Below the pieces are notes generated by a model. That model made no database searches. It saw nothing but the letters and a program-made list of their open reading frames with translations, and was not told the origin of the DNA. From positions 868,001 through 932,000 of the forward strand of contig NC_003155.5 in assembly GCF_000009765.2 (NCBI RefSeq): a stretch of DNA of 64,000 bases, written 5' to 3'. Shown here in pieces: positions 25,353-34,592 of the stretch. The DNA is from Streptomyces avermitilis MA-4680 = NBRC 14893 (lineage in GTDB: Bacteria; Actinomycetota; Actinomycetes; Streptomycetales; Streptomycetaceae). The first letter of the stretch is position 1; each line of letters opens with the position of its first letter. A program made the position numbers and the translations under genes.

Positions 25353-26439
25353 CCTTTTCGGATTGGCTTCGGGGGATCTGGGGTGAGGGTCAGTCCGGTT
25401 TCGGTGAGGTAGCCGTCAATGAGCTCGGGGTGACGCTGGATGTGGGCGAGCCCTCGGCGGAGGGTGCGGGTGAGGTGGTCGGGGTCGGTGAATGCGGTGT
25501 TGGCCATCGGCCCGTGCCGTAACCACGACCAGATGCCTTCCACGGGATTCAAGTCCGGGCTGTAGGAGGGCAGCTGGATGATGGTGAGCCATTCGTGGCT
25601 GCCTGCGTACTCCCGCAATCCGGCAGCACGGTGGGTGTTCAAATTGTCCCAGACGACAATGATCGGGGCGCCGAGCTGCAGGTGCGCGCGGACCAGGAGG
25701 TCGCGGTAGTCCTGCCAGGCGAAGCTCTTGCGTGCTCCTTTGAGGAGCAGGTGGAAGCGGGGCCGGTAGATCAGCCGGGACCTTTCGCCGGGCCGGTAGC
25801 AGCACAGTGCGGCGACCGAGATGCGTCGCCGGGACCGTCCGCGCACTCTGACTACGGGAGTCTGTCCGCGCCGGCCCCAGGTGCGGGCGTGTGGCGGCGT
25901 CATCGCGAACCCGGCCTCGTCCTCGAAGACGATGTAGGCCCCGAGCGCCGCCGCGGCACTTCCACCTGCGGCCACACGTCCTTCTTCCAGAGCTCGACCG
26001 CATGCTCGTCGCGTTCCAGCGCGCGACGGGCCGGGCTCTGCCAGGACCAGCCGTGGCGGTGCAGCAGCCGCCACACTCCCGCGATCGAGCAACTGACCTG
26101 GAACTGGCGGCCGATCAGCGTTCTGACGCGTTCCAATGTCCACCGCTGGTCTTCCCAGCTATGCGCGGCCGGCCCTTTGGCCAGCTCCTTTTCCAGCAGG
26201 GCGAACCGTTCGTCCGACAGCTTCGGCAGTTTCGCAGGTCCCTTCGACTTCAGACCCTCGATACCGCCTTCACGCCAGTTGCGGCGCCATTGCTCCACCG
26301 AACGCTCGCTCACCCGCAGGTCTTTGGCGATGTCCGAAGTCCTGTCACCTCGTGCGAACCTCACCCCGGCCTCCAGCCGGATCCCTTCACGCGCAGCCCG
26401 CCGCTCAGCGGTCAGGCCCCCACCATCCGCGTACCGCAT
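25346..26439 (-). CDS. IS630-family transposase, two overlapping frames (-1 shift)
   Basis: The first frame (ATG 26439) encodes helix-turn-helix domains (SDIAKDLRVSERSVEQWRR, then WTLERVRTLIGRQFQVS). At about 25945 the reading must slip -1 to reach the second frame, which carries the whole catalytic triad: Asp in YIVFEDEAGF, Asp in IIVVWDNLNTHR and Glu in SYSPDLNPVEGIW. The fused product would be about 360 residues. No classic slippery heptamer is seen, only CCGCGGCGGCG, so either programmed slippage or a simple mutation is possible. The frame reads through the terminal repeat and its stop TAG is completed by the flanking TA plus one host base. Confidence 0.85.
25349..25375. repeat. IS630 left terminal inverted repeat
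   Basis: 24 of 27 bases match the right end in inverted orientation; the host-side TA duplicate precedes it. Confidence 0.85.
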
Positions 26440-26474
26440 AGCACCGGCCTACCGCAGGGATCACCCAACGTCAC

Positions 26475-26501
26475 CACCCGAAGGCAACCCGAAAAGGTCA
26501 G
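26475..26501. repeat. IS630 right terminal inverted repeat
   Basis: Inverted copy of the left end, followed by the TA duplicate at 26502-26503. Confidence 0.85.
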
Positions 26502-26531
26502 TAACTCGTGCTGCACGGCACGACAGAGCGC

Positions 26532-26564
26532 GAGGGGCCCGCATGCCGCATGGCGGGCCCCCTC
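26532..26564 (+). terminator. terminator originally belonging to the I36 inhibitor gene
   Basis: GAGGGGCCCGC and its complement (with one bulged C) form a hairpin starting 30 bp right of the IS630 element. Removing the IS would place it about 30 bp after the inhibitor stop. Confidence 0.6.
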
Positions 26565-26638
26565 GGCATGGCATCGCTGCCGACACTGTGCGAGATGTCG
26601 AGATCAAGAAGTTCCTTGAATGGGTGGTGGCAGTGGCC

Positions 26639-27703
26639 GTGGTGCACAGAACGCAGATACGGAACATACTGCGGCGTGGTGTCGCAGGAGTACTTCTCGG
26701 CGCGGCCGTGACGTGGGGGTGTCAGCCCGTGGCTTCGGCGGACAACGGAACGGTCACCCGTACCGCACTCGCCTCCGACACGGAATTCACCACAGGGGGC
26801 GCTGTCGAACTGATCGGACGATCGATAACGCTGGGCGCCGGTGAATCGCGGCACGTGCGCGCCCGGTTGGAGGCGACGAGTTCGACGACCGCGGTCGTGG
26901 GGATGACGAACGCCATCCGATGTGTGAACTCGTCAGGCGTCACCGTAGGTGTCAAGTCGGCCTCCGCACGCAATCACGAGGGCTACGACACGACCTCGTA
27001 TGCGACGGCAGGACACCTGCCGATCTACGCGGACCTGCTCTTCACCGCGCCGTCGGCGGGTACGTACAGGTGTGGCCTTGTCGGGTCGACATACTCGACC
27101 TCCGGTTCCGCCTACCACCTCACCGCGGTTGCGGGAAACACCTGGATCGAGATCAGCGACACCGCCCAGGTCGGCGCGGGATGGTGGCAGAACCCCTCGT
27201 GCGAAAGCGCCGATACCAACGGTGCCTGCACATACGTCGGCGGAGGGGCGGCGGATTCCGAGGCATGGGTCTTCTACGGCGACGGCACACCGGCGTCCAA
27301 ATGGGAGGCTCACCCCTCCGCGAGAACCGTCGACGCGCAGGCGAACCTCGAGCTGACGACATGTCCCGTCGGCACCGCTTCCTGCGCGAGTGCGATGCAG
27401 GATCACCCTCGCGGCGAGAACGCGGTCGTGGACCTTCGATTCGACTTCATCCAGCTCGACACGACTGGGCACGCCTGCGCGACTCATCAGCAGTCGTCAC
27501 GTAAAACCATCACGGACGACGCCCATCACTCCGTGAGCTACTTCGCGCTCTCCGACATCCCGATCAACTCGGCCTGCGGCACACGGACATTCATCATGCG
27601 CATCTACGTCAAACACGTCGAGGGGCAGACCCTCAAGATCGACGGCGTGCAGAGCGGGGTCACTTCGCTGACGAACGGAATCGCGTTCAATCGCTTTTCC
27701 TGA
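26639..27703 (+). CDS. secreted protein of unknown family
   Basis: A 354-residue frame with a basic N-region (HRTQIRNILRR), hydrophobic core (GVAGVLLGAAVTW) and an Ala-x-Ala-like cleavage region before DNGTV, so an exported protein. The mature part is rich in Ser, Thr and Gly with six or more Cys in late pairs (CESADTNGAC, TCPVGTASC) and beta-strand character; I do not recognise the family. The start is uncertain: GTG at 26639 or 26642, or farther upstream in frame, none with a strong ribosome-binding site. It follows the old inhibitor terminator. Disulfide-stabilised extracellular role is inferred only from composition. Confidence 0.65.
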   Translation: MVHRTQIRNILRRGVAGVLLGAAVTWGCQPVASADNGTVTRTALASDTEFTTGGAVELIGRSITLGAGESRHVRARLEATSSTTAVVGMTNAIRCVNSSGVTVGVKSASARNHEGYDTTSYATAGHLPIYADLLFTAPSAGTYRCGLVGSTYSTSGSAYHLTAVAGNTWIEISDTAQVGAGWWQNPSCESADTNGACTYVGGGAADSEAWVFYGDGTPASKWEAHPSARTVDAQANLELTTCPVGTASCASAMQDHPRGENAVVDLRFDFIQLDTTGHACATHQQSSRKTITDDAHHSVSYFALSDIPINSACGTRTFIMRIYVKHVEGQTLKIDGVQSGVTSLTNGIAFNRFS

Positions 27704-27867
27704 CGCCGCGCCGCAAGCGACATCCGGCGTACAGCGGCGCTTCGCCGGACGCGTCGAAGCGCCTGAGACCGCAGCATCCGGCCGCGTAGATCGCTTCCGA
27801 TCCACGCGCAGTCCGCGGTGAAGTACGTCCAGGACCCGTCGCTACTCACCAGTCGTTGATGACCCTC

Positions 27868-28050
27868 TTCATCGGCGTTGACCTGCGGGTCCTGGTGGAG
27901 GGTCTCGTGCGACAGGATGTCCCCGGGCAGGCAGAAGTCCTCGCAGCGGTGGCGCTGGTTGAACACGGCCGGGGCGTACGTCGGGGTGTGGATGTCAGCG
28001 CGCCCGCACGATGTGAAATCTTCTCCACGCGTGGTGGCGGATGATGCCGA
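27868..28050 (-). pseudogene. unidentified coding fragment
   Basis: On the minus strand the codons from 28050 to about 27920 show strong third-position GC and protein-like text with several Cys and His (NQRHRCEDFCLPGDILSHE, then HQDPQV). The frame then seems to shift to MKRVINDW and a stop. No start is visible and I cannot name the family. It looks like the last part of a secreted, Cys-containing enzyme. Confidence 0.35.
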
Positions 28051-28149
28051 AGGAGAAGCGGACGCTCACGAGCGCGGACCGCGATCCGCCAGGCCCGGCC
28101 CCACGCAGATGATCAGTATCGGAGTACGGCTCAAGGGGGAAGGCGGCGC

Positions 28150-29283
28150 ATGGCGAGCGTAGACATGGTGGGAGGGGATGCCGGTGAGCGGTACCCCTGG
28201 GTCACCATCGAGGCGTGGGCCAAGGGTGGGGAGGCTGAGCGGATCGGCGCGGTCGGTGAGGCGCTCGCCGCGGAGGCTCAGCAGATCGAGGAACGACTGA
28301 GGGTCCTGCATCGCGACCTCACGTTCGTGCAGCGGGTCCTGGCACTCACTCCGGGGCGACCGTTCATGGAGCGACTTCTGGCCCTGAGTCGTCAGGTGCG
28401 CTATTCGGGGGCGAGCGACGAGCGCCTGCTCGCGTCGCTGATCGCGGAGGCGCAGTCCCTCGACGACGCGCTGTACGTCCTGCGGCATCCGGAAGGCGAA
28501 GAGCACCATGCGCTACGGGCCTGTCTCTTCCACGAGTTGCTCTTGCGCGGGGCAGCCCCCGACAAGCTGGTCCCCCACGCCACCCAGCGCCCCGATTTCC
28601 GCCCGTTCCACTGGAGCGGCCTTTCCTGGTTGCCGGCCCGGCTCTCGGAGATGGAGGGGCCGGACCTGAGGGCGTGGTTGCCGAACCGTCGCTATCAAGG
28701 GGGTGCCTCCGGAACCGTCCCGACGATGAAATCGCCGACGCCTGTCGATGTGGCTGCACGCCGGGCCGGCGCCGCCCACCGCGTCCGGGAGGCCACGCCC
28801 GCGCATCTGGCCGACCTGATCGGCCGGCCGGCCAAAGACGGCAGATGGTGCGACCACGAAGCACGGGTCTTCGTTCTGGACGAGCCCGTCTCTCCGGAGA
28901 ATCTGCCGGGAGTCGTGACCACGTTGCCGTTGGACTGCTTGCAAGGGCTGGGTGAGCGGGACCGGTTCGAGGGTGAGGCATGCACGCTCGACTCGGTCTG
29001 GCTGACGTTGTTCATGACTGCCTCGGCCGGCGGATTCGGCTCAGCGGGCGTCCACGGTGCCTGGGGGCGTTTCAGCGCGTGGCTCTCCCTCGCGGGACTG
29101 TGCGGAGCCGAGTACCCCGAGGCAAGCGCTTCCGAGGTCGAGGAGCTGGCCCGGGCCTGTACGTGGTACCGGTTCGAGGCCGACACCGAATGGTTCCACA
29201 ACGACCTGGACGACTACGGCATCGTCGCCCTCTCCCCCGACGGCCGCCGTATCGCCGTACTCGCCGCGACGGACACCGACTGA
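28150..29283 (+). CDS. DUF6183-like hypothetical protein
   Basis: A 377-residue soluble protein with no membrane segment. The C-terminal region has ASAGGFGSAGVHGAWGRFSA and WLSLAGLCG, followed by TWYRFEADTEWFHND and a last strand with RIAVLAATDTD; this pattern is familiar from Streptomyces DUF6183 proteins, but the assignment is from memory and only moderate. The N-terminal half is helical with many Leu-rich repeats of charged helices. ATG at 28150 follows AAGGGGGAAGG. Function unknown; monocistronic. Confidence 0.7.
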   Translation: MASVDMVGGDAGERYPWVTIEAWAKGGEAERIGAVGEALAAEAQQIEERLRVLHRDLTFVQRVLALTPGRPFMERLLALSRQVRYSGASDERLLASLIAEAQSLDDALYVLRHPEGEEHHALRACLFHELLLRGAAPDKLVPHATQRPDFRPFHWSGLSWLPARLSEMEGPDLRAWLPNRRYQGGASGTVPTMKSPTPVDVAARRAGAAHRVREATPAHLADLIGRPAKDGRWCDHEARVFVLDEPVSPENLPGVVTTLPLDCLQGLGERDRFEGEACTLDSVWLTLFMTASAGGFGSAGVHGAWGRFSAWLSLAGLCGAEYPEASASEVEELARACTWYRFEADTEWFHNDLDDYGIVALSPDGRRIAVLAATDTD

Positions 29284-29642
29284 ACCGTTCCGGCCCGGAC
29301 CCCTGGAGTCCGTCTTCCTCTCCGTCCCCAGGGGCAGGATCGGCTTCTTCCCGGGAGCCCAGGTCAACACACCCCAGGTACGTTGGCCACCGTTCGCCCA
29401 CTGCAATCAGCGCACGCCTTCACCGTCCGCGCCGCGGAAAGCGCCGCGCTGGACCGCGGAGTTGCCCGAGCTGCGCGACGGGACACCCCTTCGGCATCCG
29501 GTCGTTGATCTCGTGGTCGGTCGGGAGGCACGGTGCAGGGGCGCGTGTGCCCGGCGCACCTGCTCCCGAGACGTGCTCCGGCGCACGTATTCCCGTCGGT
29601 GAAACGGGGTGCCCGTTCACCTGTCGGGTCGTTAGTTCGGTT
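29284..29642. other. spacer; no recognised gene
   Basis: About 360 bp between two plus-strand genes. No frame has a start plus a recognisable motif. The final part with AT-richer TCGTTAGTTCGGTT just before 29643 probably holds the haloperoxidase promoter or leader. Confidence 0.4.
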
Positions 29643-31004
29643 ATGGGTAGATTTAGTTCGAGCGGACGGGCCGTCGTCCGCACTGTCACAGCATTCCTGC
29701 TCCTCGCCGCCACGGCCGTGGCCGGTCCCACCGCCACCGCCGATAGCGGCAGCCACTCGGCGCCGTCGGCGGATCCCGCGGCGATCCGCGAGTGGAACGT
29801 CATCGCCACCGACACCATCACCGCCAGCCTCGGCGCCCGTCCCTCCGGGCAGGCCGCCATCTGGCACGGGTTCGTCTCGGCCGCCGTCTACAACGCCGTG
29901 GTCGGTATCGAGGGGCGCTACGCCCCGTACAAGTGGCATGCGCGCGGGCCCTCCACCGCATCCCCCGAGGCAGCGGCCGTGACCGCCGCGCACCACGTAC
30001 TGCTCACCTACTTCCCCGCCTCCCGGGCCCCGCTCGATGCCGCATACGCCGGGTCGCTCGCCAAGATCCCCGAGGGCCAGGCGAAGAGGCAGGGCGTGGC
30101 CTTCGGGGAACGTGCCGCCGAGCACCTCATCGAACTGCGCGAAGGGGACGGCCGGTTCGCACCGGTGGAGTTCACCGCTTCGCCCGCGCCCGGCGTCTGG
30201 CGGCCCACCCCGCCCGCCTACCTGCCCTTCATCGACACCTGGCTCGGCAGGCTTCGCCCGCTGCTGCTCACTTCCCCGGATCAGTTCCGGCCGGGCGGGC
30301 CGCCCGCTCTTTCCTCGGCCCGCTACGCCGAGGATGTGAACGAGGTGAAGACCATGGGGGCGAAGAGCGGCTCGTCCCGCACTGCCCCGCAGACCGAAAC
30401 CGCCCTGTTCTTCGGGGGCAACCTGGTGGTGCAGTTCCAAGAGGCGTTCCGGGACTACACCGCCCGGCACCATCTGGGCATCGCCGAGACAGCGCGGCTG
30501 TTCGTCGCGGGGAACGCGTCGGCGACCGACGCCGTCGTCGCCACTTGGGACGCCAAACTCCACTACGGATTCTGGCGGCCGATCACGGCGATTCATCTGG
30601 CCGACACCGACGGCAACCCCGCGACCGAAGCCGACCCGCAGTGGCAGCCGTTGCTCGTCACACCGCCGCATCCCGACTACGTCAGCGGCCACGCCGCGGT
30701 CGCCGGCGCCGTGACCCAGACCCTGAGCGGGATTCTCGGGACCACACGCCTCGACCTCAACGTCTCCTCCGAGATCACCGGCACCACACGACACTACGAA
30801 TACGCCGACCAGTTCAACAAGGACATGATCAACGCCCGCGTCTGGTCCGGAATCCACTCCCGCACGGCGGACACCGCAGGCTGCCGGGCCGGCAACCGCG
30901 TCGGCGCCTGGACATTCACCCACTACTTCCAACCGCTGCACTCACCGCGCCTGCACGCCACGCCGCCGATCCAGCCGACGTGCCCGCTCGGCAGCGCGAG
31001 CTGA
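29643..31004 (+). CDS. secreted vanadium-dependent haloperoxidase family protein (PAP2 superfamily)
   Basis: A 453-residue protein with a signal peptide (hydrophobic residues about 11-28, AVAGPTATA cleavage zone). The vanadate/phosphate pocket is visible in three parts: KLHYGFWRP with Lys and Arg, YVSGHAA with Ser-Gly-His, and WSGIHSRTAD near the C-terminus with the last His and Arg. It may halogenate or oxidise small molecules, or act as a phosphatase; bacterial members often lack halogenation activity. ATG at 29643 lies in an AT-richer stretch without a strong ribosome-binding site. Complete, single gene. Confidence 0.88.
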   Translation: MGRFSSSGRAVVRTVTAFLLLAATAVAGPTATADSGSHSAPSADPAAIREWNVIATDTITASLGARPSGQAAIWHGFVSAAVYNAVVGIEGRYAPYKWHARGPSTASPEAAAVTAAHHVLLTYFPASRAPLDAAYAGSLAKIPEGQAKRQGVAFGERAAEHLIELREGDGRFAPVEFTASPAPGVWRPTPPAYLPFIDTWLGRLRPLLLTSPDQFRPGGPPALSSARYAEDVNEVKTMGAKSGSSRTAPQTETALFFGGNLVVQFQEAFRDYTARHHLGIAETARLFVAGNASATDAVVATWDAKLHYGFWRPITAIHLADTDGNPATEADPQWQPLLVTPPHPDYVSGHAAVAGAVTQTLSGILGTTRLDLNVSSEITGTTRHYEYADQFNKDMINARVWSGIHSRTADTAGCRAGNRVGAWTFTHYFQPLHSPRLHATPPIQPTCPLGSAS

Positions 31005-31195
31005 CGAGACCCGGCTCGATGCACCTGGGCTTCTGGGGCGCCCGATGGTCCTGGGCGCCCGCAGGCGGGCCATGACCTGCGCCGAGGCGAGTGCGTCCCC
31101 GGCCCCGCCGGGGTAAGGACGAACGCCGGGCGGGCGGCACCGCCCCATCGCGGACACGATGGATGGTGGTGGCCGCTGGGCCGCGAAACCGTCGT

Positions 31196-31938
31196 TCAAG
31201 GCATGACCGTCCAGCACGCCGCCGGGGCCACTTGTGGCGGCCCCGGCGGCCTCGAACCAACCCCTCGGGAGGGTCCATGCACGGCGGCATAGTGGGCCAG
31301 GTAGATCTCGGCCTGTTCGGCTGAGCTGCCGGTGGCCGGCGGCCGGCCCTGGGGCGTGTCCGATGGGTCGGCCGGGCGGTCCGCCGTGACCAGCCACGAC
31401 GTGCTGCGTAGCCGGACCGTGCCGTCCGCCGCCTCGTGGTCGCGCAGAAGGCCCGTCAGGGTGCGGCGGGCGCGGGCCCGTGCAGTCGCGTCGGCCTGCT
31501 CCATCAGGTGGCGACCGGGGCCCGTTCCCAGCAGGAACTCCGCCGCGTCCTCGGCTCCGTGTCCCCATGCCCCGTACGTCTGCGCCTGGTTGATGGTGAT
31601 GCCGGTGAACCCAGCCACGGTGAGGACGTGGCGGATACGGTCCGGGGCGGCCAAGGGCTGTCCCGGTCTCCCGAAGTCGCCGAGCGGCAGGAAGTCGCGC
31701 AGTGACGCCACCGCCGCCACCCAGCCGTTGAGCGTGGCATCGGCCGGGCAGACGAACGCCAGGCGCCCGCCGGGTCTCAGCGCCCGGCCGACGTTGACGA
31801 AGGCCGCTAAGGGGTCGGCGAAGAACATCACCCCGTAGCGGCTGATCGCCACGTCGAACGCGCCCGCCTCGAAGGGGTACACCTGCACGTCGCCTCGCGT
31901 GAAGGAGGCGTTGGCGATGCCCTCCCGCTCCGCGCGGG
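31196..31938 (-). pseudogene. class I SAM-dependent methyltransferase, N-terminally truncated
   Basis: The minus strand encodes the second half of a UbiE/SmtA-like methyltransferase: GDVQVYPFEAGAFDVAISRY, GRALRPGGRLAFVCP, then the C-terminal substrate region and a frame ending at 31196. The SAM-binding motif I and everything before AEREG are missing. The cut is at about 31938, where a TetR remnant begins in the opposite direction. Confidence 0.75.
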
Positions 31939-31939
31939 C

Positions 31940-32425
31940 CGGTCCGTCACCGCCGAGGCGGGCTGCGCCAAGGGGCTGTTGCACACGCACTTCGCAGGGC
32001 TCGATGAGTTCGTGGCCGAGCTCTGCCTCGACCGGTTCGCGCGGACGGCGGCGAAGGCGCAGGCGCTGTCGGGGCTCGCCGGGCAGGGCACTGTGGCGCG
32101 GAACCTCGACGCCGTCGCCCTCGCGCTGTTCGACTCCGGCGGCCCGGCCATGTCGGGCCTCGCCATGACCCGCCCCGCCGCCGCGCTGCGCATCCGCGAG
32201 GCTCTGGTAGACGGGGCGCCCGGCTTCACCGCGATCCAGGAGGCCATCACCGGCTACCTGAAGGCCGAGCGGGGGCTCGGCCGGGTGGCGGAGACCGTCG
32301 ACCCGCGCACCGTGGCCCTCGCCATCGTCGGCACCGCCCACCACCTACTGATGACCAGCTGGCCGGGCGCACCTGACCCACGACCGCATATGGCGCGCCT
32401 GGTGGCCGCGTTGGTGGACAGCTAG
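31940..32425 (+). pseudogene. TetR-family regulator, N-terminally truncated
   Basis: The frame starts inside the helix-turn-helix (VTAEAGCAKGLLHTHFAGLD) and then has a complete TetR ligand-binding domain to the stop at 32425 (ATRPAAALRIREALVDG, GTAHHLLMTSW). The first helix and start codon are missing. ATG/TTG codons inside could start a domain without DNA-binding ability. It is head-to-head with the truncated methyltransferase. Confidence 0.75.
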
Positions 32426-33503
32426 GGACTGTCCAGCGAGTCAGGAGCGGAGCCAGAGACGTACGGCAGCAACGGTCACCGGTAGGGACGGGTCCGGCGC
32501 GCCGGATCGTGACCGCCAACGCGTACGGCGTCGCTGCGGCTTCGGCGTCCGGGCGGGCGGGCTCGGCGACTTCATCGCGGGCGCGGGGCCCACGGTCTGT
32601 GGCGTCTGCTCGGGCTCGGGAACCGGCGTGTGCGCACCGTCGCGGGCGGGCGGCCGGAAGGGAGGCCGCTCCGGTGGAATGGGCCGGCCGACGATCCTGT
32701 CGGGGAGGCGCGGGTCGGATTCCAGAGCCTGCCACACGCGGTCTGGGGCATCGAAGGGCGGCGGCGGGCGCCCCTCGGTCAGGGCTGCGAAACCGGCGGC
32801 AATGCGGTTGAGCTCGGTGAGACCGGCGGCCTCGCATGCGCGGCACGCCGCCAGCAGGGCCACCGCACGCTGGGTGGAGGGTCGGCAGCGCCGATGGCGT
32901 GGACGAGGCGGGGTCGAATGGGTCGGCAGCGCCGATGGCGTGGACGAGGCGGGGTCGAATGGGAGCAGGCCGTGCACATTGCCACCGACGCTGACGCTGC
33001 GCAGGTCCGGCTGGGCAGTCGCCCAGCCCCATTTCTCATCGTTCGTAGGCGAGCCGGTGCTCTCTTTCTGCTTGCTCCTGCACGAGGCGAGCGAGGCGTC
33101 CGGCTTCGGTGCGTTCGGCGGGTGTGAGGTCTGCTTCAGGACGCGGTCCGGCGCGGGCGGGGCGGGCCGGACTGCACCAGGTAGCAGTCGAGTTGGGGCT
33201 CTTCGTCCAGCCGGGTGTCCTGCTGGCGTGCCTCGTCCGCGCCTTTGGCGCCGGCGAACGCGTCCGCGAGGTACGGACCGAAGCGGTCCGTCGCCCTCGC
33301 CGTGGATCAGGTGAAGGCGGTGCTCAGCGTGTCCCCGGTCTGCGAACAGGCACCCGGCGATGTCGTCCCGGTCAGCCCGCCGCCGTCCGCTGCCGCGCCA
33401 CCAGGGAGTCACCGGGTGTCCGACCGCCATCCCGGGGCACTCTGGAGCGTACGACCCGGCGATTACCCGGCGTCGCGGCGGATGGACAGAAAGGCGGCGT
33501 GAC
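32426..33503. other. about 1 kb of minus-strand coding-like debris
   Basis: High third-position GC on the minus strand marks several disconnected frames: one ending at 32441 (TELNRIAAGFAALTEGRPPP, Pro-rich tail), one near 33000-33060 and one near 33130-33270 (GPYLADAFAGAKGADEARQQ, DEEPQLDCYLVQ). None has an intact start and none was identified; a plasmid- or ICE-type origin is a guess. A 41-bp tandem duplication inside shifts the frame. The YbdK promoter must lie at the right end. Confidence 0.4.
32881..32962. repeat. 41-bp perfect tandem duplication
   Basis: Two identical 41-bp units (32881-32921 and 32922-32962, beginning GTCGGCAGCGCCGATGG) lie head to tail. The length is not a multiple of three, so the duplication changes the reading frame of the minus-strand sequence it interrupts. 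Confidence 0.95.
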
Positions 33504-34592
33504 GTGCGGACTGTCGGAGTGGAGGAGGAGCTCCTCCTGGTCGACCCGGAGACCGGAGAGCCGAAGGCGCTGTCCACCGCGGTGCTCGCCCGGGCTGAGC
33601 AGGTCGATCCGGACCAGGACGTGTTCGAGAAAGAGCTGCACGGCCAGATGCTGGAGTTCGCCACGCATCCGCAGACGGACATGGCGGCCCTCGGTGCGGA
33701 GATCGTCCGTTGCCGCAAGGAGGCGGCTCGGCACGCGGGGGAAGCCGGGTGTGCGGTGGCAGCACTGGCCACCTCTCCCCTGCCGGTCAGCCCCTCCATC
33801 GCCATGAACCGCCGCTACCAGTGGATGGCCGAGCAGTACGGCATCGCCATGCAGGAGCAGCTCACCTGCGGATGCCATGTCCACGTAGCTGTCGAGTCCG
33901 ATGAGGAGGGCGTCGCGGTCGTGGACCGCATCCGGCCCTGGCTTCCCGTGCTGGTCGCACTCAGCGCGAACTCCCCGTTCTGGCAGGGCAGGGACTCGTC
34001 CTACGAGAGCTACCGCAGCCGCGTATGGGGGCGCTGGCCGTCGGCCGGTCCCACCGAGCTGTTCGGGTCGCCGGAGCGGTACCACCGGCAGGTGGCGGAC
34101 ATGGTGGCCACCGGCGTCATCCTCGACGACGGGATGGTGTACTTCGACGCACGCCTGTCCCACCGGTACCCGACGGTGGAGATCCGGGTCGCGGACGTCT
34201 GTCTGCACCCGGACACCGCCCAGTTGATCGCCACGCTCGCCCGCGGGCTCGTGGAGAGCGCCGCGCGCGACTGGCGGGCGGGCCGGGAACCGGAAGACCA
34301 CAGCGTGAGCCTGCTGCGGCTGGCCGCATGGCAGGCCGCCCGGGCCGGCCTGTCGGGGGAGCTGCTCCATCCGGTGACCATGCGGCGGCTGCGGGCCGAG
34401 TCGGTAGTGCGTGCTCTGCTGGAGCACGTCGGTGACGCCCTGGCTGACGCAGGTGACCTTGACCTGGCCCACGAGGCCGTGGCCGAGCTGCTGGAGCGCG
34501 GCAACGGTGCTCGGGTGCAGCGCGAGCTGCTGGAGCGGACCGGGAGCCTGCGCGACACCGTCACCGAGTGCGTACGCCAAACCCAGGGGTGA
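33504..34592 (+). CDS. carboxylate-amine ligase, YbdK family (glutamate-cysteine ligase type 2)
   Basis: A 362-residue ATP-dependent ligase: RTVGVEEELLLVDPETGEP at the start holds the metal-binding EEE, followed by FEKELHGQMLEFATHPQ, CGCHVHVAVESDEE and the YPTVEIRVADVC segment of the glutamate-cysteine ligase GCS2 fold. It links a carboxylate (often glutamate) to an amine; physiological substrate of most actinobacterial YbdK proteins is unknown. GTG at 33504 was selected because the conserved region starts immediately after it. A GC-rich hairpin at 34744-34778 may end its transcript. Confidence 0.92.
   Translation: MRTVGVEEELLLVDPETGEPKALSTAVLARAEQVDPDQDVFEKELHGQMLEFATHPQTDMAALGAEIVRCRKEAARHAGEAGCAVAALATSPLPVSPSIAMNRRYQWMAEQYGIAMQEQLTCGCHVHVAVESDEEGVAVVDRIRPWLPVLVALSANSPFWQGRDSSYESYRSRVWGRWPSAGPTELFGSPERYHRQVADMVATGVILDDGMVYFDARLSHRYPTVEIRVADVCLHPDTAQLIATLARGLVESAARDWRAGREPEDHSVSLLRLAAWQAARAGLSGELLHPVTMRRLRAESVVRALLEHVGDALADAGDLDLAHEAVAELLERGNGARVQRELLERTGSLRDTVTECVRQTQG

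Larger units (their letters stand above)
25349..26501. mobile_element. IS630-family insertion sequence, complete
   Basis: The 1153-bp element has terminal inverted repeats of 27 bp with three mismatches, outer end CTGACCTTTTCGG at both sides, and is flanked by the TA target duplication (25347-25348 and 26502-26503) expected for IS630/Tc1-type elements. It carries one transposase gene on the minus strand, in two frames. The structure is complete, so it may be the most recent insertion in the window. It sits exactly in the stop codon of the I36 inhibitor gene and separates that gene from its terminator. Confidence 0.9.

Noticed and set aside
25595..26620. Plus-strand open frame continuing into the secreted protein
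   Set aside because: It lies antisense to the transposase; the real gene starts after the IS element.
28980..29642. Upstream extension of the haloperoxidase frame
   Set aside because: It overlaps the preceding gene in another frame and lacks conserved sequence; the signal peptide starts at 29643.
32441..33805. 454-codon minus-strand frame as one protein
   Set aside because: Its first part is antisense to YbdK and the 41-bp duplication joins unrelated frames.
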